From Mycobacterium sp. OAS707 (GTDB lineage Bacteria > Actinomycetota > Actinomycetes > Mycobacteriales > Mycobacteriaceae), in the NCBI RefSeq assembly GCF_014873705.1, contig NZ_JADBDS010000004.1, positions 124,001 through 188,000 on the forward strand: DNA of 64,000 bases. The letters run 5' to 3'. Shown here piece by piece: positions 1-8,247 of this stretch. The notes under the pieces were generated by a model. The model was not told the origin of the DNA and did no database searches. It was given only the letters and a program-made list of their open reading frames with translations. The position numbers and the translations under genes were made by a program. Positions within the stretch are counted from its first letter, which is position 1; the number at the start of each line of letters is the position of its first letter.

Positions 1-429
1 TCCACCCGCAGTGAATTCGGCGGAGGGTTCGAGCAGGATCGCGACGCCGCTGTACAAGTCGTCGACGGCCTGCCAGCTGACCCGGTAGCGGCCTGCGGCG
101 GGATCGACCACCGTCACCCCGCGGCGCGACGTCGACTCCAGGACCACGAAATGTGCTTGACCCCAATGCAATACGCTGCCGCGAGGTAACACCCCCAGGT
201 CGTCGAGTTCGGTTGCCACCCCGCGGGCGCGCAGACCGTAGGTAGTGGCGGCCTCGGCAATCCGCAGCGCGTCGGTGCCGTCACGACCGGTGCCGGTGGC
301 GGTATGCAATTCCGACAGCGGAACATGCCTGCCGTGATAGGCCAGGGCCATCGCGAGCGCCGCTGCGCCGCAATCCGCCATCTCGGCCTGCGCGACGTAG
401 GGGATCGCGCGCCGGCGCCACCTCACCAC
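1..429 (-). CDS. C39 peptidase domain of a bacteriocin-type ABC exporter (5' part only)
   Basis: Only the first 143 codons lie in the window; the gene runs off the left edge. The protein begins with a peptidase C39 fold, the leader-cleaving domain of PCAT/NHLM-type exporters. Visible catalytic signature: Gln14, then Asp19-Cys20 in AEMADCGAAALAMALAYHG, His93 in the HF motif after GQA, and Asp109-Pro110 in VVDP. The GTG start at 429 overlaps the TGA stop of the upstream HlyD-like gene, so the two are translationally coupled. Known of the family: C39 domains cut precursor peptides after a double-glycine leader while the attached ABC transporter exports them. Membrane and ATPase domains are expected beyond the edge but not seen. 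A stand-alone C39 protease is the alternative. Confidence 0.8.
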   Translation of the reverse strand, partial: MVRWRRRAIPYVAQAEMADCGAAALAMALAYHGRHVPLSELHTATGTGRDGTDALRIAEAATTYGLRARGVATELDDLGVLPRGSVLHWGQAHFVVLESTSRRGVTVVDPAAGRYRVSWQAVDDLYSGVAILLEPSAEFTAGG

Positions 430-872
430 AGTCTCGGCAGCAGCACTGTGATCAACCGTTGCCGCCCCGTCGGTACCAGCAGTTGGCCTGTCGATTCCGG
501 GCCGGGCTGCTTCAGCTGGGCCACCACCTCGGTCGCACCGACGTCGACTACGACTGCGTCATACGTCGCGCCGGACGGGGCACGGAATTGGACCGCACTG
601 CCCTGGGCGGGCGCGGGTCCGCGGTTCACTGCCGGGAGTACCGCAATCACCGAATTGCCTTGCACCGCAGCGGGCAACGACTCGCTGCGCGCGACGGTGA
701 CCGTGCCCGCCACCACCGCACCGGCAACCAAAAGCACGCCAAGAGCGGCCAGCCCGGCATCAATCCAGCCCGGCTGCTTGATCAACTCCCCCGGACGGGC
801 ACCCCCTGACTGACGGTCGCGCCACCGCTCACGAAATACCGATTCGTAACGAACTTCGCCGTCGTCGGTCAT
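423..872 (-). CDS. Short HlyD/NHLM-type secretion partner with one membrane helix
   Basis: 149 residues: cytoplasmic N-terminus with an FRERW segment (about residues 13-17), a PGELIKQPG stretch, a single hydrophobic helix at about residues 39-60, then a roughly 85-residue exported beta-rich part. This order matches the N-terminus of NHLM bacteriocin-system secretion proteins, but the long coiled-coil hairpin of Gram-negative HlyD proteins is absent. The ATG at 872 is chosen because GAGG lies just upstream; an in-frame GTG at 896 is possible. The 3' end overlaps the C39 exporter start, giving a two-gene unit. The role (adaptor between exporter and envelope) is inferred from context and the N-terminal pattern. 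Confidence 0.6.
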   Translation of the reverse strand: MTDDGEVRYESVFRERWRDRQSGGARPGELIKQPGWIDAGLAALGVLLVAGAVVAGTVTVARSESLPAAVQGNSVIAVLPAVNRGPAPAQGSAVQFRAPSGATYDAVVVDVGATEVVAQLKQPGPESTGQLLVPTGRQRLITVLLPRLW

Positions 873-1088
873 GCTGACCTCACTCACTCTGCTCACCTGC
901 GGCTTCGCCACCGTCATTGTGGCCGCTGGCGGTGAGAGACGCGGCAAGTTCGCCGCGACCGTCGCCCTATCCCGGCGGATAGGAAACCCTTCCCTCAAAG
1001 GTGGGGAATCTGGCTTTCCGGCGATTACGGAGTGCCGCGTTGATGACGACTATTGAACTATTCCGCACCGAGCCTTGAGGAGTCCGAC

Positions 1089-1220
1089 ATGTCTGACCTT
1101 GCGCTTCACCGCCCGGAGACAGCTGCCGTCGATTGGCGCGCGCTGGCGGACCAAGTCTTCCCAGCCGATGCACTGCGGTCAGTGCCGGCCGTCAACCCGT
1201 TCGTTTTGTCCAGGAAGTGA
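1089..1220 (+). CDS. Small 43-residue ORF divergent from the C39 exporter
   Basis: A 43-codon frame starting MSDLALHRPETAAVDW and ending in FVLSRK. It is preceded by a good ribosome site (TTGAGGAGT about 6 nt before ATG) and is divergent from the HlyD-like/C39 pair. No double-glycine cleavage motif is visible, so it is not an obvious C39 substrate. The ribosome site and position argue for a real small gene. It could be a peptide precursor, a small regulator or chance. No family is recognised. Confidence 0.4.
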   Translation: MSDLALHRPETAAVDWRALADQVFPADALRSVPAVNPFVLSRK

Positions 1221-1245
1221 CCGCACGAGCACGTGCCATCACCGA

Positions 1246-3867
1246 TTACGCGTTCTGCTGGGCTTCCAGCGCGGCCGCCGGATCCGGCAGGCTCTGCACG
1301 TCGCCGTCCACGCTGGAGGTGACGAATCCGGTCAACGACTGCTGAAACGCGCTGATGGTCGCATCGGCCTTCAGGTAGCCGGTGTGCGTTCCCGTGACGG
1401 TGACGTCGGCGAGGTAGTGCACCGTCGTTTGGCTGCCGTTGTAGTCGGCAGATTCGGTGCCGTTCAGGATCATTCCGTCTTCGTTGACGTAGTTGGTGTA
1501 GGTGACCGTGCGGATCGTGCGCGTCGCATTCGCCGGATCCGGCGCCTCGCTGACCACCGCGGTGCCGCCTCCGACGCCCGCATACGTTCCGGTGGCCGGC
1601 AACGGCGTCGTCGTCGCGACGTACGTGGCAAGGCTCGGGGCCCACGAATCCGAACTCGGAGTTGACCTGTCCACAGCCACCGGCCCGACGCTGGTCGTGT
1701 ACTTCAGGTTCGCAATGACAAGCCGTGACACCGTCGGGTCGGTGATGCTTGACTCCCAGAAGGTGACCGCGGTGCCGTCGGGATTCCAGCTGGGCATGCT
1801 TCGTGCGGCGTATCCGTCGCCGGTGTCGAACAGCGGAATCCCGTTCTCGCGGTTGAGCTCATCGCCCAGAGCCACCGCCCACTCCTGGTTGGAGACGTTG
1901 ACCGGTTTCGAATAGAACCCGTATACGGGCGCGCCGATGTAGACCGGCAGGAAGTTCTGCCGAATGATTCGCGTCATCGGCGTCAGTGCGTCGAGCCCGC
2001 GCGTGCTTCCGATCGCGATCCACTGCTCGTTGGGTGAGAAGTCCATGTCCTCGTCGTAGTCGAGGCTGGCCGTCACCCGGTGCACCCCTCCGGTGGCCAG
2101 GTCGACCTCGATGTCGTCGACATTGCCCGCGTCGAACTGCCCGCCGAGGATCACCACACCCTTGCCGTCAGGCGTCCACTGCTTACCCTCGCCGGTCGGG
2201 TAGACCACCCGCGCATCGGTGACTTCGTATCCGGTGGCGGTGCGGTTCAGCGTGCCGACGATCGGCAGGGCCTGCAGAAGGTTGTTGGGGCCCAGCACGA
2301 TTCGGGTGAACAGCACCTTCGTACCGTCTGGCGAGACCCTCATCTCGCGTTGCCTGTCGAGGATGATCCCCCCGCCGGCCGGCGTGGTGATGGGCACCAG
2401 CTGCGGGCCGCTGACGCCGTCTTCCAGCATCGAATAGCGGGGTGGTTGACCCGCCACGTTGACCAGCACGAGCACTCGGCCCGAACCGTCGTCGACCGGA
2501 ACCGGTTTGGCCAGGTTGCCGGTTTCGCTCAAGGTGACGCCACAGGTCACGCAGCGAGCGTTGGTGCCGTCGACGTTGACCTGATAGATCTCGGAGCGGC
2601 CGCCGGCAGTCGGTTGACCGGCGAAGTAGATGGACTTTCCGTCTGCCGAGTAGCGCGGATTCGCCGGGCTACTGATCCCGTTGGGCAGGTCGAGGATCAC
2701 GCGCGAGACAGTGGGATTGAGAACGGACAGGCCGATGGTCGCCTGATCACTGTGCGGACTGAACAACCCAAGCAGGTTGAACTTTCCGTCCGCGACGGAC
2801 ACTGTGAACGAGTCTGTCTGTGCCGCAGTGTAATTGATGTCGTCCGGCGTGTAGGTGAATTTGCCTGTCGCCTTGTCGATGGTCACCGTGCCGTGCTGCG
2901 GCGCCTGGGTGACCTTGTAGGTCAACGCGTCGCCCTCGGGATCGGTGGCGCCGATGTTGCCGGTGACGGTTTGGCCGGTCTGCACCGTCGTGGTCGGGTT
3001 GTAGTTGATGGTCGGCGATTGGTTGAAGAGGTTGCGCCGTACCCACGCCAGCACTGCCCACACGACCGGGGTGACAGGTTCCGGAGTGGACGGAGCAGGC
3101 GCCACGAACGGTTTGAGCAGGCTGGTGACGACGGTGTTGAGGAATCCCACCATACCGGTGACGGGAGTAGCGAGTTGCGGCGTCGGCGCTGGTGTGACGG
3201 GAGCGACGGCCGAAGTGGTCAGCGTTGCGCTTACGGCCGATGGCTCAAGCGTTTTCGCGGCAGGCGTCACCGTCGACTCGGAGACGGTCGCGGAAGTTTG
3301 AGCCGTCCCTATCGAGGTTGCCGGCATCGACGAAGCGGTGCTCAGCGACGTGGTTGCGGCACTGACGGTCGGGGTGTGTTTGGAGTTCGATTCGGTCTTC
3401 GCCGGAGCGGTTTTCGGCGGCGCGGACTCGCTCGACTTCGGTTCCGTGTCAACACCACTGGTGTGCGCTCCGCCGCTGCTGCTCACGGTGACACCGGAGC
3501 CGACCTCGGTGCTCGACGACGTCGTGCCTGAGGTGTTCGGGGTGCCGGTCGGCGTCGTAGCGGTATCGGTGGACGTCGGTCCGCTGGTCGCGGTGGAGGC
3601 GCCTGCGGTGGTGGTTCCCGGGGACGGCGTGGCCGTGGATCCCGTCGACTCACCAGTCGAAGTCGTGGATGCCGAACTCGTCGACGACTCCGAGGACGTG
3701 CCATTTGTGTCGGCGGCGGCCACCCCATATCCGGTCGCCACGGCGGCGACCAGCCATGCCGTCACTGCCATGCCGCCGTATCCGCCGAGCCGCGCAGCGC
3801 TGTGGGCCGCTCTCGCAGCCGGCGCGGGTGCCGCGAACAGGGGGTTGACGGGACGGTTATCGGTCAT
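1246..3867 (-). CDS. Large exported Ig-like/PD40 beta-propeller protein
   Basis: 873 residues. An N-terminal export signal has its hydrophobic core at about residues 33-52, ending ATGYGVAAADT. A long Ser/Thr/Pro-rich linker follows (about 55-250). Next is one Ig-like/cadherin-like module of the Big_9 type (about 290-360) with TDPEGDALTY and TGKFTYTP. The rest is a WD40-like/TolB propeller with repeats such as YSADGKSIYF, SPDGTKVLF, WTPDGKGVVI and WNPDGTAVTF. Probably a cell-surface or secreted binding protein; ligand unknown. An operator-like palindrome 33 bp upstream is shared with the divergent tetR, so TetR repression is likely. Similar Ig-like exported proteins are common in environmental mycobacteria. 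Confidence 0.8.
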   Translation of the reverse strand: MTDNRPVNPLFAAPAPAARAAHSAARLGGYGGMAVTAWLVAAVATGYGVAAADTNGTSSESSTSSASTTSTGESTGSTATPSPGTTTAGASTATSGPTSTDTATTPTGTPNTSGTTSSSTEVGSGVTVSSSGGAHTSGVDTEPKSSESAPPKTAPAKTESNSKHTPTVSAATTSLSTASSMPATSIGTAQTSATVSESTVTPAAKTLEPSAVSATLTTSAVAPVTPAPTPQLATPVTGMVGFLNTVVTSLLKPFVAPAPSTPEPVTPVVWAVLAWVRRNLFNQSPTINYNPTTTVQTGQTVTGNIGATDPEGDALTYKVTQAPQHGTVTIDKATGKFTYTPDDINYTAAQTDSFTVSVADGKFNLLGLFSPHSDQATIGLSVLNPTVSRVILDLPNGISSPANPRYSADGKSIYFAGQPTAGGRSEIYQVNVDGTNARCVTCGVTLSETGNLAKPVPVDDGSGRVLVLVNVAGQPPRYSMLEDGVSGPQLVPITTPAGGGIILDRQREMRVSPDGTKVLFTRIVLGPNNLLQALPIVGTLNRTATGYEVTDARVVYPTGEGKQWTPDGKGVVILGGQFDAGNVDDIEVDLATGGVHRVTASLDYDEDMDFSPNEQWIAIGSTRGLDALTPMTRIIRQNFLPVYIGAPVYGFYSKPVNVSNQEWAVALGDELNRENGIPLFDTGDGYAARSMPSWNPDGTAVTFWESSITDPTVSRLVIANLKYTTSVGPVAVDRSTPSSDSWAPSLATYVATTTPLPATGTYAGVGGGTAVVSEAPDPANATRTIRTVTYTNYVNEDGMILNGTESADYNGSQTTVHYLADVTVTGTHTGYLKADATISAFQQSLTGFVTSSVDGDVQSLPDPAAALEAQQNA

Positions 3868-3899
3868 GGGCTCGACTCCGATGGCGTAGCGACCAATTC

Positions 3900-3913
3900 T
3901 GATCGATCGATCA
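3900..3913. promoter_or_regulatory. TetR operator copy 1
   Basis: Perfect 14-bp palindrome TGATCGATCGATCA between the divergent large exported protein gene (start 3867) and tetR (start 3984). An identical copy is at 4681-4694. Placement and palindromic form fit the binding site of the adjacent TetR protein; binding itself is inferred. Confidence 0.7.
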
Positions 3914-3983
3914 AATGATAAGGTGGCGCATGTTTAGCACGAGCCGATATCTGGGGTCAACCCCCTCGCGGCTGGGAGCGTGA

Positions 3984-4580
3984 ATGCCGACGCCGCGTAA
4001 AGCGAAAGACGACGGCGGCACCCGACGCCGGCTGATCGAGGCGACCGCGCAGATCATGCACGACGAGGGCTACGCGGCCGCCACGTCACGCCGGGTGGCC
4101 GCGAGGGCCGGCGTCAGACAGCCTCTCGTCCACTATTACTTCCCGACGATGGACGATTTGTTTCTTGCGGTGCTGCGCGAAGGGGCGGACGCCGCACTCG
4201 ATGAGATGCGCGCCGCGCTCACCAACGAAGACCCGCTTGGCACGCTTTGGGCCATCAACAGCGACTCTCGTCGAACCGTACTCAACGCCGAATTCATGGC
4301 ATTGGCCAACCATCGCAAGGCAATTGGCGTTGAGCTCGCCGCGTACGCTGAACGCGTTCGCGATATCGAGACCGCCGCCGTCACCGTCGCGCTGCGCGCC
4401 AGCGGCGTCGACTTGGGCACCTACCCGCCGATCGTGGTCTCGATGCTGATCGCGCAGATCGCGCGCAGCCTCTGCAACGAAGCCGCCGTGGGCGTCACCC
4501 TCGGTCACGACGAGGCGCGCCGCTTCGTCAAGCAACAGATCGACGCGCTGACCAAACCCTCCACCGGCTCGCACAGTTAG
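3984..4580 (+). CDS. TetR-family transcriptional regulator
   Basis: 198 residues. The N-terminal helix-turn-helix (about 13-60) shows the TetR pattern: ATAQIMHDEGYAAATSRRVA, then AGVRQPLVHYYFPTMDDLF. The C-terminal ligand domain is unclassified. The ATG at 3984 has a GGGAGCGTGA ribosome site. The gene lies between two identical TGATCGATCGATCA palindromes, one before itself and the divergent exported protein gene and one before the downstream secreted-protein gene. It probably represses all three. The ligand is unknown. Confidence 0.9.
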   Translation: MPTPRKAKDDGGTRRRLIEATAQIMHDEGYAAATSRRVAARAGVRQPLVHYYFPTMDDLFLAVLREGADAALDEMRAALTNEDPLGTLWAINSDSRRTVLNAEFMALANHRKAIGVELAAYAERVRDIETAAVTVALRASGVDLGTYPPIVVSMLIAQIARSLCNEAAVGVTLGHDEARRFVKQQIDALTKPSTGSHS

Positions 4581-4680
4581 TCTCGCTCGCCCCGCCGATA
4601 CGGTCTGCAGGCTCGTCCATTGACCGTGATGCGGCGCGGCGCTGCGTGTTGACAGCCCACGCCTCCTCGTGTCAACTTTC

Positions 4681-4694
4681 TGATCGATCGATCA
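4681..4694. promoter_or_regulatory. TetR operator copy 2
   Basis: A second perfect TGATCGATCGATCA palindrome, 22 bp before the GTG start of the secreted protein gene at 4717. It is identical to the copy at 3900-3913, which suggests a three-gene local regulon. Confidence 0.7.
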
Positions 4695-4716
4695 ATAAGC
4701 GACGCGAGGGGTATCA

Positions 4717-5250
4717 GTGGGCATTCGACTCGGCCTGAGGATCGGCGCGATCGTCACCGTGGCAGTGGCAGTCGGTGTGATCGGCAGCGTGGAGCCGACG
4801 ACTTCGGCATACGCCTCGAACTTCGGCGTCGAACTCAACGGCACCTATCGGGTGATCTCAAACGGCGATTGGGCCAAGAGCAACGAGGTCTTTCTGGATG
4901 AGAAGACCGTGGTGCAGACGTGGACAGTGACGTCGAGCTGCACAAGTCCGATCATGTGTACCGGCACGGTGACCAGCGACCAGGGCTGGAGCGCCCCGAT
5001 GAGGACGACCGGCGATTACTGGAGCGTCGACCGCATCGTGGAGAACTGGATGCCCTGCCCGGACGGTACCGCTGCCGCTGGCGCGCAGAACTTCAAGTTC
5101 TGGGGCTGGGATCCGGTGAACAGCTACCGGAATCTGAAGATCGTCGACCTGCTGGCAGGCAAGAACAGAACGGTTGCCGCCAGCGGCGCGTGTGGGGTGA
5201 ACAGGCCGCTGGTGATCGAGCTGCCGATGCGCCTGGAGAAAGTGTCGTGA
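4717..5250 (+). CDS. Secreted hypothetical protein, TetR-linked
   Basis: 177 residues with an export signal (hydrophobic core about residues 8-25, likely cleavage after TTSAYAS). The mature part has four cysteines in two pairs (SSCTSPIMC; MPCPDG with a later GACG), suggesting disulfides, and several Trp residues (NGDWAKS, VENWMPC, FWGWDP). It resembles small mycobacterial exported proteins of unknown function. The GTG start follows GAGGGG. The TetR palindrome is directly upstream. It converges on the PGRS-like gene, with 13 bp between stops. Function unknown. Confidence 0.75.
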   Translation: MGIRLGLRIGAIVTVAVAVGVIGSVEPTTSAYASNFGVELNGTYRVISNGDWAKSNEVFLDEKTVVQTWTVTSSCTSPIMCTGTVTSDQGWSAPMRTTGDYWSVDRIVENWMPCPDGTAAAGAQNFKFWGWDPVNSYRNLKIVDLLAGKNRTVAASGACGVNRPLVIELPMRLEKVS

Positions 5251-5263
5251 CCCGGGTTAGGCG

Positions 5264-6973
5264 TTATCCATGTGCACCAGAAGTGCCGTCATTGCTTGCG
5301 GTCGATCCCGATCCAGCGCCCCCGGCGCCGCCTAATCCTCCCTCAGCACCAGGGCCGTCAGCGCCCCCGGCGCCGCCGTTGCCGCCAGTGCCGGTGCCGG
5401 TGGTCGCGGTGGCATTACCGCCGTCGCCGCCGCTGCCGGCGTGATACCCGTTGGCCCAACTGGTGCCACCGCCGCTGCCGCCGTCACCGCCTAGCGCGGT
5501 GCCGATGCCGGTGGTGGCGCCCCCACCACTTCCGCCGTCACCGCCGTCTTGCATCAGGCCGCTGCCGCCGCCCGAACCGCCTGCCCCGCCGGTAGCGTCA
5601 CCCGTCCCGACGGTCGCAGTGCCGCCCGATCCGCCGTCGCCGCCCTGACCATCGATGCCCCCGAGGCCGCCATCTCCACCGGCCCCGCCAGCAGCGGTAC
5701 CTGAGGCGGCCGACGCGCTGCCCCCGCCGCCGCCGCCTCCTGCCGTGCCGTTGTAGATGTCGCTGCCGCCGGCTCCACCCGCTCCACCAGTGGCGACACC
5801 CGTGTCCGTGGTGGCATCACCCCCGGTGCCGCCGTCGCCGCTGGCGCCCTCGATACCAAGGCCTCCGCCGTCGCCGCCGGTCCCGCCGCTGGCATCGCCG
5901 GTTCTGCTTGTCGCGTCGCCGCCCACGCCACCATCGCCTGCCCATCCGAACAGCAATCCGGTGTTCCCGCCGGCACCACCGTCGCCGCCGGTGGCGGTGC
6001 CCGTGCGGGTGATGGCATCGCCGCCGACGCCGCCTTCGCCGCCCGTACCGATCCACATGTTGCTTCCGCCATCGCCGCCGGACCCGCCCTGTGCGTCGCC
6101 GATCAGGCTGGTGGCGTCGCCTCCTGCACCGCCGGCACCGGCATTGCCGAAGATGAGGCCGGAGTTGCCACCGTCGCCGCCGTTTCCGCCCGTCGAGTCT
6201 CCGCTGTCACTCGAGATGCTGGCGCCGATTCCGCCCGCTCCGCCGTTGCCCCACAACCCGGCACTGCCCCCGTCGCCGCCGTCGCCGTTGTTGACGCCCG
6301 CGATCCCCGCGCCACCGTCGCCGCCGCTGCCGAACAACAGACCGCCGCGTCCGCCGTCCTGGCCTGGACCACCATCGGCGCCATTGCCGATCAGCAGGCC
6401 ACCGTTCTCGCCCGGCTCGTCACCGTTGCTGATGAAAATCCCGACGAACCTGACGGCGTCATATGTGAAGACGCCGATCGCCTCAAACGCAGGATTTCGG
6501 ATGGGCCCGAATAGTGTTGCCGCAGAAGAAGACCCGGCCCCGAGCGTCGCACTCGATCGCGGGTTGTTGCCTGCCGAGGACCCGGCCATGTGCGGAGTTA
6601 CCGTCGATGGCGCGAACGCCTGGATCGCCGGCTCGGTACTGAGCACGGGACTGGGGCCGAACACCCGTAGCCCTGGATCGGCGTCGGAGAGAGGGTCTGC
6701 GCCGCCGGCGCCGAGCCCGCCGTTCGGACCCGAAGCCGCGATTGCTTGCGTCGCTGAGAGCAGCGGGGTCGGTGCGGGATCCGAACCAATGGCGGCAGCC
6801 AACATCGATGTCCGCGTGCTCACGGGTTGTGGATAGGACTGCAACCCGTAACCGTCGTGTGGGCTGCCCACCGCGGCAGCCAACGCGCCTCCGGCAACGG
6901 CGGCTCCCATGACCAGTGTCCTACCGGACGGTCTCGCCGCAGTGGTCCGCTTTCGGTGCTTAGCCGTCACCAT
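5264..6973 (-). CDS. PGRS-like glycine-repeat exported protein lacking a PE domain
   Basis: 569 residues. A basic N-terminus (MVTAKHRKRTT) and a hydrophobic segment (about 20-38) look like an export signal. Residues 60-190 are low-complexity. From about 195 to the end the protein is Gly/Ala/Asp repeats of the GGDGGxGG type, with periodic GLLFG, GTGxATGG and GGSGG variants, as in the PGRS half of PE_PGRS proteins. No PE domain (about 95 residues with PE near the N-terminus) is present, so a different export route is implied. ATG at 6973 has an AGGGAGGG ribosome site. The repeat DNA is prone to slippage, so the length may vary between strains. Likely cell-surface; function unknown. Confidence 0.75.
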   Translation of the reverse strand: MVTAKHRKRTTAARPSGRTLVMGAAVAGGALAAAVGSPHDGYGLQSYPQPVSTRTSMLAAAIGSDPAPTPLLSATQAIAASGPNGGLGAGGADPLSDADPGLRVFGPSPVLSTEPAIQAFAPSTVTPHMAGSSAGNNPRSSATLGAGSSSAATLFGPIRNPAFEAIGVFTYDAVRFVGIFISNGDEPGENGGLLIGNGADGGPGQDGGRGGLLFGSGGDGGAGIAGVNNGDGGDGGSAGLWGNGGAGGIGASISSDSGDSTGGNGGDGGNSGLIFGNAGAGGAGGDATSLIGDAQGGSGGDGGSNMWIGTGGEGGVGGDAITRTGTATGGDGGAGGNTGLLFGWAGDGGVGGDATSRTGDASGGTGGDGGGLGIEGASGDGGTGGDATTDTGVATGGAGGAGGSDIYNGTAGGGGGGGSASAASGTAAGGAGGDGGLGGIDGQGGDGGSGGTATVGTGDATGGAGGSGGGSGLMQDGGDGGSGGGATTGIGTALGGDGGSGGGTSWANGYHAGSGGDGGNATATTGTGTGGNGGAGGADGPGAEGGLGGAGGAGSGSTASNDGTSGAHG

Positions 6974-7150
6974 TGCCCTCCCTACATCGGCAAGTGACTC
7001 CGCCCCCGTGCTAGCGCCACTGGCTCCTATCTACCCTCGCGTCAATATTTTGTAACGCGATTGCGCAAATTTTCTTCACTACTCGAGCCACTAATCCGGG
7101 GGTCGATCGATGATGCTCAGCAACACTCGGCGTAAATCAGGTCCGCGTCA

Positions 7151-7417
7151 TCACCGGCGCCGTGGACATCGGCCGCTAATTCGATCTTGAATGGACCCGC
7201 CTGGCCCACCGTTGACTGGAAGTGCTTGTGCCCCATATGACTTCATGCGCTGGGCGACGGCGATGTTGCCCTTTTTGCGACAGGACGCAATGAACATGTG
7301 GATAACGCGGTTCGCGGGCACCGCGGCCTGCCAAGCAAATAGTCCAACTAAATTGCTGATTGCGTTGTCGTGGTGCACGTTCAGGGCCACGGTTCGACGA
7401 ATGCAGAAGCTCCGCAA
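7151..7417 (-). pseudogene. Degenerate fragment resembling the membrane protein at 15742-16191
   Basis: On the minus strand about 88 codons read without stops but lack a good start. The segment NIAVAQRMKSYGA matches AIAVAKRMQSHGG of the intact membrane protein at 15742-16191. The DNA alignment (about 7217-7265 against 15928-15972) is strong over roughly 45 bases with one short gap. Upstream, a GLF residue triplet and a hydrophobic stretch also line up loosely. The conserved membrane helix is broken by polar residues. Best read as a decayed paralogue; a chance match is possible because the rest of the alignment is weak. Confidence 0.35.
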
Positions 7418-7570
7418 CCTACGGTTGCTGTACGCGGCGGCATCGATTCCACGCGTCGCGATTCGTAGCGGATTGCCAGAACTTATTCAGCGATCGTCCA
7501 GTTGAACGGGGAACTCTCAAGAGATCCGCACGCAATGCAAAGGCGCGCCACAGAGACCAGGAGGGACATC

Positions 7571-7810
7571 ATGCAGCAGTCGACGAAGTTGCGGGCGATA
7601 CTGGTTGCCGGAGCGACACTCGTGGCCGCGGGCGCTTTCGCAACGGCGCTCGGCGAGGAGACGGTCAACGGCGTCTCCGCGCCGATCGTGTCCAGCGGCG
7701 AAATGACACTCGGTAGCACCGCCACCACGACCACTCCTCCGACAGCGGTTCCCATCGCTTCTCCCACCGAGAAGGCGACTGTGCCTTGCGGATTCACCAC
7801 AGGCTGCTGA
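7571..7810 (+). CDS. Small exported Thr/Pro-rich peptide ending in Cys
   Basis: 79 residues. An export signal (hydrophobic core about 10-27, ending AAGAFATALG) is followed by a short Ser/Thr/Pro linker and the C-terminus PCGFTTGC, whose two cysteines are six residues apart. The ATG at 7571 is chosen because a perfect AGGAGG lies just upstream; an earlier in-frame start at 7502 lacks this. No known family is recognised. It could be a secreted peptide or wall-associated small protein. Confidence 0.6.
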   Translation: MQQSTKLRAILVAGATLVAAGAFATALGEETVNGVSAPIVSSGEMTLGSTATTTTPPTAVPIASPTEKATVPCGFTTGC

Positions 7811-7938
7811 TCAGTAGCAGCTAAGGCGTCAAAAGCCTTGCGCGGCATCACGCTTGGTGGTGACAACGCGCAGTACGTAGCGCTGCGGCGTGACCGTTTC
7901 GCCGGCGGCACGGGTGCCACTAGCCCGATGCGTTTAGT

Positions 7939-7968
7939 GGACGGCGCTGGCACTGACTGGCGCCGTCC
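7939..7968. terminator. Hairpin between small exported peptide gene and tRNA-Tyr
   Basis: Perfect 9-bp stem GGACGGCGC / GCGCCGTCC with a 12-nt loop, between the plus-strand peptide gene and the minus-strand tRNA-Tyr. No U-tract. It may end either transcript. The stretch 7811-8056 shows no other feature I can support. Confidence 0.4.
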
Positions 7969-8056
7969 CGGGCTCATCGTCAGCGTTGCCGCACCTACCC
8001 TGGCGCGGTACGTCTGACTCGAACGTACGGCCATCGGCCGAAACGACCGCTGACCA

Positions 8057-8142
8057 TGGTGGCAGGTGCAGGATTCGAACCTGCGTAGGCGTTAGCCGAC
8101 GGATTTACAGTCCGCTCCCATTGGCCGCTCGGGCAACCTGCC
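8057..8142 (-). tRNA. tRNA-Tyr (GTA anticodon)
   Basis: Read on the minus strand: acceptor GGCAGGT pairs with ACCTGCC, followed by discriminator A and an encoded CCA. The T arm has GCAGGTTCGAATCCTGC. The anticodon is GTA within GGACTGTAAATCC. The long variable arm (GTCGGCTAACGCC region) fits a class II bacterial tRNA-Tyr. Confidence 0.95.
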
Positions 8143-8247
8143 TGGGTGCTGCACCGCGGTGTGACCCGGTTTGGTGCGACTAGCAGGGTACAACGAGGAT
8201 GGGCTTAAGACGAAAACGCACCCGACCACCGAGGAGGACAGGGTCCA

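Noticed and set aside
2080..3531. Long plus-strand frame opposite the Ig-like protein gene
   Set aside because: Arginine/Gly-rich antisense reading typical of GC-rich DNA; the minus frame has clear domains and a signal peptide.
7483..8034. Minus-strand frame over the small exported peptide gene
   Set aside because: No ribosome site or family; opposite strand has AGGAGG plus a signal peptide.
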